Source: Pseudomonadota bacterium
GTDB lineage: Bacteria > Myxococcota_A > UBA9160 > JADFDR01
NCBI GenBank assembly: GCA_003353845.1
Contig: PIVT01000002.1
Span: 57,110-121,109 of the forward strand
Length of the DNA stretch: 64,000 bases
Direction: 5' to 3'
Made by a program: the position numbers and the translations under genes. The notes under the pieces are model-generated. The model saw only the letters and a list, made by a program, of their open reading frames with translations. It was not told the DNA's origin and searched no databases. Positions within the stretch are counted from its first letter, which is position 1, and each line of letters starts with the position of its first letter. Shown here one piece after another: positions 7,155 to 14,886 of the stretch.

Positions 7155-9647
7155 ATGGCACGAAAAAGACAATGTGCAGCTTTCGTCGTAATGCTCTTTG
7201 GCATTTCCGTTTTTTGGATTCCCGCCTTGGCCGAGGCCGTGGTGCGTCCGTCCAATGGCGAGCCTGCCGTTGATTATTCGGCTCTAACGCCTCGCGATGA
7301 CGAAACACCGGAAGAGTTGGAGGCGAGTGTCACAGCCTCCGAAGTCGAGGCTTCTCTGGTAGAGGAGGCCGTCGCTAAGCCCCCAACTCCCAAGGCCGCG
7401 GCATCCACCACCGAACCCAAAACACCCGGTTATTCCTGGCAAGCTGGCAAAGAGCGCTGGATGGCCAAGATTGAAGCGTTCATTGTGAAGAACAGCGACG
7501 ATCTTCCCCCGGCCCTGCAAACCATGTTGGATCAGTTGGGCCAGGCCAAATCGGATCCCGCCTTGCGCGATCTTGGATTCATCGCCGCCATGTGTCTCGG
7601 GCTACTCTTTTTGGTGTTGCGTTTTACGGCACGCCCTGGTGACATCTCTGTTTCTCTGGAATACCCCTCGGAGTTGCGTGGAACGTTTAGCGTTTGCCTC
7701 AGCAAGAAAAAGGGGAAGCACAAGCGATTGCGCGCGGGCAAACAGAGGACGGAAAAGTCGTCTACCAAGACCGAGCATCACCTCGTTTCCCGAGAAACGC
7801 AGTTTCGTGGTTTAGGGGCTCGCCGCTACTGGGTCACGGTGGACGGGGCTCTGAATGATCCCAGTTCGCGCTCGGTGTTGAAAGCCATTCGAGAAGAGCG
7901 GCAAGTCATGGTGAAGCGCGGCAAAACAGTTCGCCTGGAGTGCGATTTCTGGCCCGACGGTTGTCCTCTCGAAGTCAGTGTTCTATGGGACAATCGACCG
8001 GCACGGGAGGCTTCGGTCTCACTCATGGGTCGTCCCTCGAGCCTGCGTTACGTGCGCGGTGGCTCGGCACGCTTGGAGTTGCCCATGGGTTCGCAGCGAA
8101 TTGTTGTGGGCAGTGGGGACCGCGTCGCGGAAGTCGAGTTGGAGGTGGCCAACCACAGGCCGGTGTCATTGAGTGTGGATCTGGGCATGAGCGAGTCGAT
8201 TGTTTTTAAAGGTTGCCCCTTGGCTGTTGAGCCCTACCTGCAAGGCAATCTGTCCGTGGCCGCACGAGAGTTGGAACGAGAGGGGCAGGTTGAACTCGCG
8301 AATTTATTATTGGCGCGCTTGCACGAAAGCTCGGGCCAGACCCAAGCCGCTGCAGATCACTTTGAGACCGCCGGGCATTTTGCCGAGGCGGCTCAACTCT
8401 TCGAGTCTCTGTCGCAGCAGCTGCGTGCCAGTGAGCTTTATCTTCGATCAGGGGATCAAGAGGATCGGTGTAAGTCCATTAGTCTTCTGGTGGGTTTAAC
8501 TTCTGAAGATGCGGAGTATGCAAAGGCCTGCCAGGTTCTAGCCAGGGCTTACGACTTGGAAGGTCAGAATGAAAAAGCCATCGACAAGATGGAAGAAGTG
8601 TTGACGATTGTCGAAGATCCTGCGGGTACTGAGGATTTGCATTCACGCCTGGCGGAGTTGCTGGAGCAGCGTGGAGACGAGGAACGAGCCATCGAGGTCC
8701 TCGAAACCCTGGAGTCCTTCTGTGCCTCCTATCCCAATCTGGCGACACGGATGGAGACTCTTCGCAAACAGGTTTCTGTTGAGAAGAGCATCGCTGCGCA
8801 AACCACGGGCCCTCAGCAGAGCACCTTGGTGATGGGTTCGTCGCCCGCCATGGTCCAATCGGGAAGTCGTTACGACATTGTCGAACAGATCGGCCGTGGA
8901 GGAATGGGAGTTGTATTCAAGGCTCGTGACCGACGATTGGGGCGACATGTGGCCATTAAACAGTTGCCGGAGGATCTCCGCGAGCACGAGACGGCAGTGC
9001 AACTCTTCTTGAGTGAGGCGCGTTCTGTTGCTTTGTTAAACCACCCCAACATCGTCACCTTGTACGACGCCGACCAGGAAGGGGAGAAGTACTTCATCAC
9101 GATGGAGTTGCTGGAAGGCAAGCCCCTGTCGCGTATTTTGCGGAAGCACGGACGATTCTCGCCGCGTGACTGCGCACGCCTCGCTTTACAGGTAGCGGCG
9201 GGCTTGCACTACGCGCATGGCAAGCGCATCGTTCATCGCGATATCAAAATGGGCAACCTCTTCTACACCAAGGAAAAGGTGGTGAAGATCATGGATTTCG
9301 GTATCGCGAAAGTCATGGAGGAGGTTCGCAAAGGAGCGACGGTCATGGGCGGCACGCCCAATTACATGTCGCCTGAGCAAACCCTGGGGAAGTCCGTGGA
9401 TACTCGAACGGACATTTATGCCTTTGGGGTCACCTTGTTTGAAATGTTGACAGGGAAACTGCCTTTCACTGATGGTGATGTTGCCTATCACCATTGCCAT
9501 ACGCCGCCGCCCAATCCGTGCGACCTCGTCCCCGAGGTTCCTCAAGGGCTTGGCGAGCTTGTTCTGAAGATGATGGCCAAGGATCCCGAAGAACGGATCG
9601 CCACAGCGGCCCTGGTCGCCGCTCAGCTCAAAGCCTTCGCGAGCTGA
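7155..9647 (+). CDS. Membrane-anchored Ser/Thr protein kinase with TPR-like region and C-terminal kinase domain
   Basis: 830 residues. In order: a signal-like segment (5-28), an exported Ala/Glu/Pro-rich stretch (30-137), a membrane helix (about 140-157), a beta-rich module (160-345), helical repeats resembling tetratricopeptides (about 360-535), and a Hanks-type kinase domain (573-830). The kinase has G-loop GRGGMG (580-585), Lys602 in VAIK, HRD with Asp696, and DFG at 714-716, so it should be active. Most bacterial Hanks kinases place the kinase first and the sensor outside; here the order is reversed, with kinase and repeats on the cytoplasmic side. A 185-base untranslated gap precedes the gene. 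Substrates are unknown. Confidence 0.92.
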   Translation: MARKRQCAAFVVMLFGISVFWIPALAEAVVRPSNGEPAVDYSALTPRDDETPEELEASVTASEVEASLVEEAVAKPPTPKAAASTTEPKTPGYSWQAGKERWMAKIEAFIVKNSDDLPPALQTMLDQLGQAKSDPALRDLGFIAAMCLGLLFLVLRFTARPGDISVSLEYPSELRGTFSVCLSKKKGKHKRLRAGKQRTEKSSTKTEHHLVSRETQFRGLGARRYWVTVDGALNDPSSRSVLKAIREERQVMVKRGKTVRLECDFWPDGCPLEVSVLWDNRPAREASVSLMGRPSSLRYVRGGSARLELPMGSQRIVVGSGDRVAEVELEVANHRPVSLSVDLGMSESIVFKGCPLAVEPYLQGNLSVAARELEREGQVELANLLLARLHESSGQTQAAADHFETAGHFAEAAQLFESLSQQLRASELYLRSGDQEDRCKSISLLVGLTSEDAEYAKACQVLARAYDLEGQNEKAIDKMEEVLTIVEDPAGTEDLHSRLAELLEQRGDEERAIEVLETLESFCASYPNLATRMETLRKQVSVEKSIAAQTTGPQQSTLVMGSSPAMVQSGSRYDIVEQIGRGGMGVVFKARDRRLGRHVAIKQLPEDLREHETAVQLFLSEARSVALLNHPNIVTLYDADQEGEKYFITMELLEGKPLSRILRKHGRFSPRDCARLALQVAAGLHYAHGKRIVHRDIKMGNLFYTKEKVVKIMDFGIAKVMEEVRKGATVMGGTPNYMSPEQTLGKSVDTRTDIYAFGVTLFEMLTGKLPFTDGDVAYHHCHTPPPNPCDLVPEVPQGLGELVLKMMAKDPEERIATAALVAAQLKAFAS

Positions 9648-9749
9648 ACCTCCTGGCACTTCCGACTTCCTTCTAAACCCAGGCTCTTTTTCCCGCTACA
9701 CTCTCGCCTGAGATCCATGAGGTTGTGAGTGGTCAGAGGAGATGTAGGA

Positions 9750-10199
9750 ATGTCCATCGTCGAGACAGTCAGTACACAAATGAAGGAAGCCATGCGTGCC
9801 AAGGATAAATTGCGCTTAAGCGTTCTGCGCAGCATGCGAACTGCCTTTTTGAATGAGATGAAAAAGGATAACTCCGAAAAGGTCTCGGACGAAGTCTGTA
9901 TTTCTCTTTTGAGAAAGTTGGAAAAGCAGCGCAAGGAAAGTATTGAGGCCTTTGAGAAAGCAGGGCGGGAGGAGCAGGCCGCCGCGGAACGCGCAGAACA
10001 GTCGATCCTCCAAGAATTCCTTCCCCAATTGGCTGACGAAGAACAGACTCGAGCTTGGGTGCAGGAGGCCATTGCGAGCAGCGGTGCCGAGCAACCTGGA
10101 GACATGGGGCGCGTCATGGGTGCCATGATGAAAGCGCACAAGGGTGAGATTGACGGAACGCTGGCGAAGAATATTGCGGCAGAGATTTTGTCCTCCTGA
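9750..10199 (+). CDS. yqeY: YqeY/GatB-like domain protein
   Basis: A 149-residue helical protein of the YqeY family, related to the tRNA-binding tail domain of amidotransferase subunit GatB. Typical features are the N-terminal MKEAMRAKDKLRLSVLR helix, LEKQRKESIEAFEKAGRE and the C-terminal MGRVMGAMMKAHKGEIDG block. ATG at 9750 is chosen because AGAGGAG lies nine bases upstream; a GTG at 9729 would add seven residues with no site. The family's exact role is not established; a tRNA-related function is presumed. Confidence 0.92.
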   Translation: MSIVETVSTQMKEAMRAKDKLRLSVLRSMRTAFLNEMKKDNSEKVSDEVCISLLRKLEKQRKESIEAFEKAGREEQAAAERAEQSILQEFLPQLADEEQTRAWVQEAIASSGAEQPGDMGRVMGAMMKAHKGEIDGTLAKNIAAEILSS

Positions 10200-10257
10200 C
10201 CTTCACGATGAATGAGATTCCCCGTAAGGCGTGATGCAGTGGTAGGGTGGCATCTCC

Positions 10258-10773
10258 ATGCAGGAACCAAATGAGAAGCTGAGGCATGCCATTGAGGAGG
10301 CGCAGCAGGGGCGTCCGCCCTTGGAGCCCTTCGGCTTGGTTTTGCACTACGATGGCCATTGGACTCACGAAGGCCAACCCATTACCCATCAGAAAATACG
10401 CAATCTTTTTGATCGCTCGGTTCGCTTTCTTCCTGACGAGGGCAAATATGTCGTGCAGGTGGGTCGCTTTCGGGGTGAGATCCAATGCGAGGAATCCGCG
10501 TTCTTTGTGCGCGGTTTCGATCCTGAGGAGGGTTCGCTGAGTTTGTCCGATCAGAGCAGCGAGCGACTGGACCCGGACTCGCTCACCCTATCCGCGCGAG
10601 ATGGTGCCTTCCTGTGCCGCATTAAAAAGAGCTTGTCGCAGGAAGGGCATGGAGCTCGATTTCTGCACGCCGCACAGTCGGAACTACTCAATGCCGTGGA
10701 GGAAGTCGAGGGTGAGCCCATGTTGAAGATGGGTGGCCAGTTCTATCCCTTGCCCGCATTGGGGCAGGATTGA
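10258..10773 (+). CDS. DUF1285-like protein
   Basis: 171 residues. The segment LHYDGHWTHEGQPITHQKIR near residue 29, followed by a leucine/phenylalanine pair and GKYVVQVGRFRGEIQCEE, resembles the core of DUF1285 proteins (pattern DGxWxxxGxPI then a phrase like VxVExxPFxV). Function of the family is unknown. It is the last gene of the plus-strand block and is followed after 20 bases by the convergent YfiR-like gene, with no clear terminator between them. Confidence 0.65.
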   Translation: MQEPNEKLRHAIEEAQQGRPPLEPFGLVLHYDGHWTHEGQPITHQKIRNLFDRSVRFLPDEGKYVVQVGRFRGEIQCEESAFFVRGFDPEEGSLSLSDQSSERLDPDSLTLSARDGAFLCRIKKSLSQEGHGARFLHAAQSELLNAVEEVEGEPMLKMGGQFYPLPALGQD

Positions 10774-10793
10774 AAGAGATATAGAAAAGGGAG

Positions 10794-11384
10794 CTAGCGA
10801 ACGATGTTGCCCAGAGCCAGGAGCTTGGGGCTGATCTTGATCTTGCTTCGTGCTGTGGAGGTCTTGTTAATCGTGAACTGGATTTTTCCGTCGATCATTT
10901 CGTAACCGACAATGCCGCCGGCATCGGCAAACTTCTCGTTGTTGGCCACGCTCAGAATACTCTTTCCTGACAGGGCCACGCTGAGTCGGCGCAGGGTTCC
11001 GTTTTCCGGTTGCGCGGAAAACACCACATGGCAGCCGTCGGCCTCTCCCTGGTCAGCGATCTCGGTCACATTCACGGGGCGCCCATGCACTAGCTTGCCA
11101 ATGCCAATGAAGTTCAGTGCGGCGGCAACATCCTCGGCGTTGATGATGCAGAAGTTCATTGATTCGTCCTGGGAGCTGAAACTGCTACTCGGCCACTCGG
11201 AATGCAGCGCCAGGCTGTAGATAAACTTGGCCTGCGTCATCACATCATTATTGGCAGCTGACACATCGGAGGAGGGTGTCGTCACTCCGAGCACGCATAG
11301 GGTCAAGAGAGCGGCGCTACACTTTCTTCGAATCGACCTCAAGGTAAACCTGTCGATGATAGTTTGTCGTAATGATGTACGCAT
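10794..11384 (-). CDS. YfiR-like (DUF4154) exported protein
   Basis: 196 residues with a basic leader and hydrophobic core (about 24-44, ending near SAANN), so exported to the periplasm. The mature part has the DUF4154/YfiR pattern: FIYSLALHSEWPS near the start, ADGCHVVFSA in the middle and GGIVGYEMIDGKIQF then a basic ISPKLLALG end. In Pseudomonas YfiR is a periplasmic repressor of the diguanylate cyclase YfiN; here no cyclase gene is adjacent, so a partner elsewhere or a different job is possible. Confidence 0.85.
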   Translation of the reverse strand: MRTSLRQTIIDRFTLRSIRRKCSAALLTLCVLGVTTPSSDVSAANNDVMTQAKFIYSLALHSEWPSSSFSSQDESMNFCIINAEDVAAALNFIGIGKLVHGRPVNVTEIADQGEADGCHVVFSAQPENGTLRRLSVALSGKSILSVANNEKFADAGGIVGYEMIDGKIQFTINKTSTARSKIKISPKLLALGNIVR

Positions 11385-11531
11385 TGATTGCGAGTCCTCT
11401 CCCCGTGTCTTGCAAATCTCCTACCTAGGATCGACCTCCGATAGGTGTGACTTGAGGGCGCATGTAAGGTTCTCTGGGAATCGCTGATTTCTCTCGGGGA
11501 TTTTCGATCCGGTCCCGTGTGCCTCCTGATT

Positions 11532-12050
11532 TCATCTCTGCCCGGGCATTTTTCCACCCAAAACAGATTGAACGATAAAATCCGCAATGGGATGGATCTC
11601 GTTTCGGCCGAAACAGGGCCGATCTTCTGGGACGGGCACATCGGCAGCAAAGGCCAGCAAGTGTTCCGGCAGGTCACTGAAAACAGGTTCTGCGTCCTCC
11701 TGCGCACGGATCTCAATGCAGGCGCCGTTGGAAGCGGACCAGCCTTCGACGATCACCAAATCGGTATCTTCAACCCAGGGGGCAATGCGTTCCAACAACT
11801 GATCTTCGCCGGGCCGGTCGGCGAACACGGCAAATTCCTCCGGCATAAGCATCACCGTCGTGACGGCGCCGGCGCGCCGGTGCTGCCACGTGTCTTTGCC
11901 TTCCGTATCAATTGGATGCCCATGTCCAGTGTGTTTGATCGTCGAGATCGTATAGCCGCGTTGGGAAAGCTCGTGCGTGAGTGCACTCACCAAGGTGGTT
12001 TTGCCCGAATTCTTTCGGCCGACAATGTGCAGGCGAGGCGTTTCAAACAA
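11532..12050 (-). CDS. mobB: Molybdopterin-guanine dinucleotide biosynthesis protein B
   Basis: GTP-binding accessory factor of molybdenum cofactor maturation. A P-loop GRKNSGKTTL lies near the N-terminus and is followed by the MobB-typical TIKHTGHGHPIDTEGKDTW stretch. The C-terminal part (LVIVEGWSASNGACIEI) matches the family. The start chosen is TTG at 12050 with AAGGAG six bases upstream; another TTG at 12071 gives seven more residues. No other molybdopterin gene is in the window, so it stands apart from its pathway here. Confidence 0.92.
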   Translation of the reverse strand: MFETPRLHIVGRKNSGKTTLVSALTHELSQRGYTISTIKHTGHGHPIDTEGKDTWQHRRAGAVTTVMLMPEEFAVFADRPGEDQLLERIAPWVEDTDLVIVEGWSASNGACIEIRAQEDAEPVFSDLPEHLLAFAADVPVPEDRPCFGRNEIHPIADFIVQSVLGGKMPGQR

Positions 12051-12135
12051 TCGGTTTCTCCTTGTGTTCAATCTGGCGATGCCGCAGTAGGCGGGAGTTT
12101 GCTCACCCTTTGCACAGTATTCAAGGTGGTGACAA

Positions 12136-12172
12136 ATAAAAAGAGGGGCGAGCTCTTAACGGCTCACCCCTC
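12136..12172 (-). terminator. Rho-independent terminator of ahcY
   Basis: On the minus strand GAGGGGTGAGC pairs with GCTCGCCCCTC (one G-U) around an eight-base loop, followed by TTTTTATTT. It starts 24 bases after the ahcY stop and separates ahcY from mobB. Confidence 0.88.
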
Positions 12173-12195
12173 GATATAGCGGCTACGTAGAACTC

Positions 12196-13641
12196 TTAGT
12201 AGCGATAATGCTCTGGCTTGTAGGGCCCTTCCACCGGAATTCCCAGGTAGTCGGATTGCCCTTGGCTCAGTGTTGTGAGCTTGACGCCCAACTTGGCCAG
12301 GTGCAGTCGCGCCACTTCTTCGTCAAGTTTCTTGGGAAGCACGTACACCTTGTTCTCGTACCCATCCTTGTTTTTCGCCAACTCAATTTGCGCCAGGACC
12401 TGATTGGTGAAGGAGTTGCTCATCACGAAGCTGGGGTGCCCGGTGGCACAACCGAGATTCAAGAGACGACCCTCGGCCAATACCATGATGGCGTGGCCGT
12501 CGGGGAAGGTCCACATATCGTACTGCGGCTTGATATTGGTTTTCTCGATGCCCTTGATGGCGGCCAATCCAGCCATGTCGATCTCGTTGTCGAAGTGGCC
12601 AATGTTTCCAATGATGGCCTTGTCCTTCATCTTCGCCATGTCAGTGGCCATGATGATATCGCAGTTACCCGTGGTGGTGATGAAGATGTCAGCATAGCCG
12701 ACCACGGCAGCCAGGGTGTTGACTTCATAGCCTTCCATGGCGGCTTGCAACGCACAGATGGGATCGATTTCGGTAATGATTACCCGCGCACCTTGTCCGC
12801 GCAGGGATTGGGCACAGCCCTTACCGACGTCACCGTAACCACACACCACAGCCACCTTGCCCGAAATCATCACATCGGAAGCGCGCATGATGCCATCGGT
12901 GAGGCTGTGACGGCAGCCGTAGACATTATCGAACTTGGATTTGGTAACGGAGTCGTTCACGTTGATGGCAGGGAAGAGCAGGGTGCCCGCTTCGGCCATT
13001 TGATCCAATCGGTGCACGCCTGTCGTCGTTTCTTCGGAGACACCTTCCATGCCCGCGGCCACGCCGTTCCAGCGTTTCGGTGTTTCACTCAAGGTCTTGC
13101 GCAGCAGGTCCAGAATGACGCTGTATTCTTCGGAGTCTGTGCCGGGGTTGAAGTCTGGGACTTTGCCAGCGTCTTCGAACTCTTTGCCTTTGTGGATGAG
13201 CAGGGTGGCGTCGCCGCCGTCGTCCACAATCAGGTCGGGTCCGGATCCATCGGGCCACTGCAAGGCCTGGTCGGTGCACCACCAATACTCTTCCAAGCTC
13301 TCGCCTTTCCAGGCGTAGACGGGGATGCCCTGGATGTCGTCGGGGGTTCCGTTGGGGCCTACCGCGATGGCTGCGGCGGCATGGTCTTGGGTGGAGAAAA
13401 TATTGCAACTCACCCAGCGCACATCCGCTCCCAGTTCCACCAAGGTTTCAATGAGGACACCTGTTTGAATGGTCATATGCAAGGAGCCCATGATCTTTTT
13501 GCCAGCCAGCGGCTTTGTCTTGCCATAGCGCTCACGGCAGGCCATGAGGCCGGGCATTTCCTGCTCGGCCAGGTTGAGTTCCTTGCGGCCGAACTCATAC
13601 AGGTTGATATCAGCGATTTTATAAGGGGGTGGTTGGGTCAT
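12196..13641 (-). CDS. ahcY: Adenosylhomocysteinase (SAH hydrolase)
   Basis: Splits S-adenosylhomocysteine into adenosine and homocysteine, removing the product inhibitor of methyltransferases and feeding homocysteine to MetH, encoded 14 kb away. The 481-residue protein contains the early GSLHMTIQT and DHAAAAIA substrate region, the NAD-binding [10 protein letters not shown] motif, and the C-terminal YKPEHYRY with the conserved Lys and Tyr that contact NAD. It includes the bacterial insert (about 150-190). ATG at 13641 has GGAG seven bases upstream; a longer frame to 13689 lacks such a site. A possible promoter and operator lie at 13770-13811. Confidence 0.98.
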   Translation of the reverse strand: MTQPPPYKIADINLYEFGRKELNLAEQEMPGLMACRERYGKTKPLAGKKIMGSLHMTIQTGVLIETLVELGADVRWVSCNIFSTQDHAAAAIAVGPNGTPDDIQGIPVYAWKGESLEEYWWCTDQALQWPDGSGPDLIVDDGGDATLLIHKGKEFEDAGKVPDFNPGTDSEEYSVILDLLRKTLSETPKRWNGVAAGMEGVSEETTTGVHRLDQMAEAGTLLFPAINVNDSVTKSKFDNVYGCRHSLTDGIMRASDVMISGKVAVVCGYGDVGKGCAQSLRGQGARVIITEIDPICALQAAMEGYEVNTLAAVVGYADIFITTTGNCDIIMATDMAKMKDKAIIGNIGHFDNEIDMAGLAAIKGIEKTNIKPQYDMWTFPDGHAIMVLAEGRLLNLGCATGHPSFVMSNSFTNQVLAQIELAKNKDGYENKVYVLPKKLDEEVARLHLAKLGVKLTTLSQGQSDYLGIPVEGPYKPEHYRY

Positions 13642-13769
13642 TAAATACTCCGGGGGTTCAATTGGGCTGCACTTCTCTGCCGATGGCACTGGCCAAACTG
13701 GCTGTGTCGAATTCTGGCAATGAAGATGCTACGGCCAACGGGAACATTGGGTTGAGAACTATTCATTAC

Positions 13770-13782
13770 TCTATGCGGATAT
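13770..13782 (-). promoter_or_regulatory. Candidate SahR-like operator upstream of ahcY
   Basis: Minus-strand word ATATCCGCATAGA. It matches at 12 of 13 positions a word upstream of the ArsR-methyltransferase/metH operon (32275-32287). It lies just downstream of the predicted -10 element of ahcY, where a repressor would block transcription start. The function is inference. Confidence 0.5.
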
Positions 13783-13783
13783 A

Positions 13784-13811
13784 TTGTTACAGGTCCTTCT
13801 CCCCACGTCAA
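13784..13811 (-). promoter_or_regulatory. Candidate sigma-70 promoter of ahcY
   Basis: TTGACG (13811-13806) and TAACAA (13789-13784) on the minus strand are 16 bases apart, about 140 bases before the ahcY start codon. The -10 hexamer is weak. I see no recognisable SAM or SAH riboswitch in the leader. Confidence 0.4.
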
Positions 13812-13901
13812 GAAAGGGCCAAGATTCGGGATCAGAATCAAGCAGTAACAAAAAACTGTTTAAAAACAACAGCTTATATGGATAGCGCTCTTGGGATCGG
13901 G

Positions 13902-14204
13902 CTAGATTCCGAGATTGGACAGGGCTGTCGCCACCCGTCCTACAGCGGCGGACATCGCCGGATGGCTCTCCTCAAATTCTTCGGCCATCTGGCTCAGGCG
14001 GTCCAATAGGCTGGGCTCCTCGTCGCTGTCCGCGGAGGACGCTGTCGAGGGGTTTTCCGCGCTGGCGCGTTCCAACGCTTCATTGATCTCGAGCATGGCT
14101 GCTTGTAGCAAGGTTTGCGTTTCTTCAGCGATAGGGGCTTCGCTCTCCAGTTGCTCATGAAGATGTGCCAGGGTCTTGCGTAGTTCCTCGATCTTTTCCG
14201 TCAT
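13902..14204 (-). CDS. DUF4404 family protein
   Basis: A 100-residue acidic protein. The N-terminal helix MTEKIEELRKTLAHLHEQL, a central Ser/Ala/Glu linker and a C-terminal helical pair ending AVGRVATALSNLGI match the small DUF4404 proteins, whose function is unknown. ATG at 14204 has GGTGG six bases upstream. The frame stays open further upstream to 14525, but that part overlaps trmL on the other strand and has no coding character, so it is left out. Confidence 0.85.
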   Translation of the reverse strand: MTEKIEELRKTLAHLHEQLESEAPIAEETQTLLQAAMLEINEALERASAENPSTASSADSDEEPSLLDRLSQMAEEFEESHPAMSAAVGRVATALSNLGI

Positions 14205-14370
14205 CGATCCACCAGTTCTTGTCGCTAGCTTATAAGCATTAAAGTAATGCGGGTGCGCCGTCTTTTGCGAAACCGCGATGGTTAGCTCTAGCTTAGCGCG
14301 AAAATTTTTGCCAAGTGAAATTCCGCGAAGAGATTGTGGCCAAAGGATCAGAGTGGATGAAGAGATCGAG

Positions 14371-14886
14371 ATGAGTAGTGAGCAGGGCAAAAAACCACTG
14401 AGGTCGGGAGATTTGCACGTGGTGCTTGTGCACCCCGAGATCCCTGGAAACACGGGTAGCGCCGGTCGAACCTGTCTGGCGGCCGGAGCACAACTGCACC
14501 TGATTGAGCCGCTGGGCTTTTCCATGTCCGATAAGCAGGTGAAGCGCGCAGGCTTGGATTATTGGGTTCGGGTTGAGCCCATTGTGTGGGAAAGCTGGGA
14601 GATCTTCGAGGCGGCTCTACCGAGCTTGGGGGAAGCTTTCTTCTTCAGCGCTGAGGGGAGTGAAAACCTTTGGAATGCCTCTTTTCCTCCGGTCTCACAG
14701 GGGGGCACCGTCCTGGTGTTCGGGCGAGAGGCGGCGGGGTTGCCCCAAACCCTGCGCGATAAGTACCGAGATCGCCTCGTGAGCATGCCCATGGTGGATC
14801 CCGATCTGCGCTCTCTCAATTTGTCGAATTCGGTGGCCGTAGCGCTTTACGAAGTGTTGCGCAGGAGAGAGCCTCAGGGGAGGTGA
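14371..14886 (+). CDS. trmL: tRNA (cytidine/uridine-34 2'-O-)-methyltransferase
   Basis: SPOUT-fold methyltransferase that methylates the wobble ribose of tRNA-Leu isoacceptors. The 171-residue product shows HPEIPGNTGSAGRTC at the N-terminus, VFGREAAGLP in the middle and MPMVDPDLRSLNLSNSVAVA at the C-terminus, the trefoil-knot elements that bind SAM. ATG at 14371 fits the family length; in-frame sequence upstream to 14278 is not family-like. It converges on sbcC and overlaps it by 13 bases. Confidence 0.95.
   Translation: MSSEQGKKPLRSGDLHVVLVHPEIPGNTGSAGRTCLAAGAQLHLIEPLGFSMSDKQVKRAGLDYWVRVEPIVWESWEIFEAALPSLGEAFFFSAEGSENLWNASFPPVSQGGTVLVFGREAAGLPQTLRDKYRDRLVSMPMVDPDLRSLNLSNSVAVALYEVLRRREPQGR

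Noticed and set aside
12208..13644. Long open frame antisense to ahcY (about 478 codons)
   Set aside because: It mirrors ahcY exactly and is His/Gly/Val-rich, the signature of a reverse-frame shadow.
13642..13901. SAM or SAH riboswitch upstream of ahcY
   Set aside because: The leader contains no recognisable conserved riboswitch core; an operator-type word is a better explanation.
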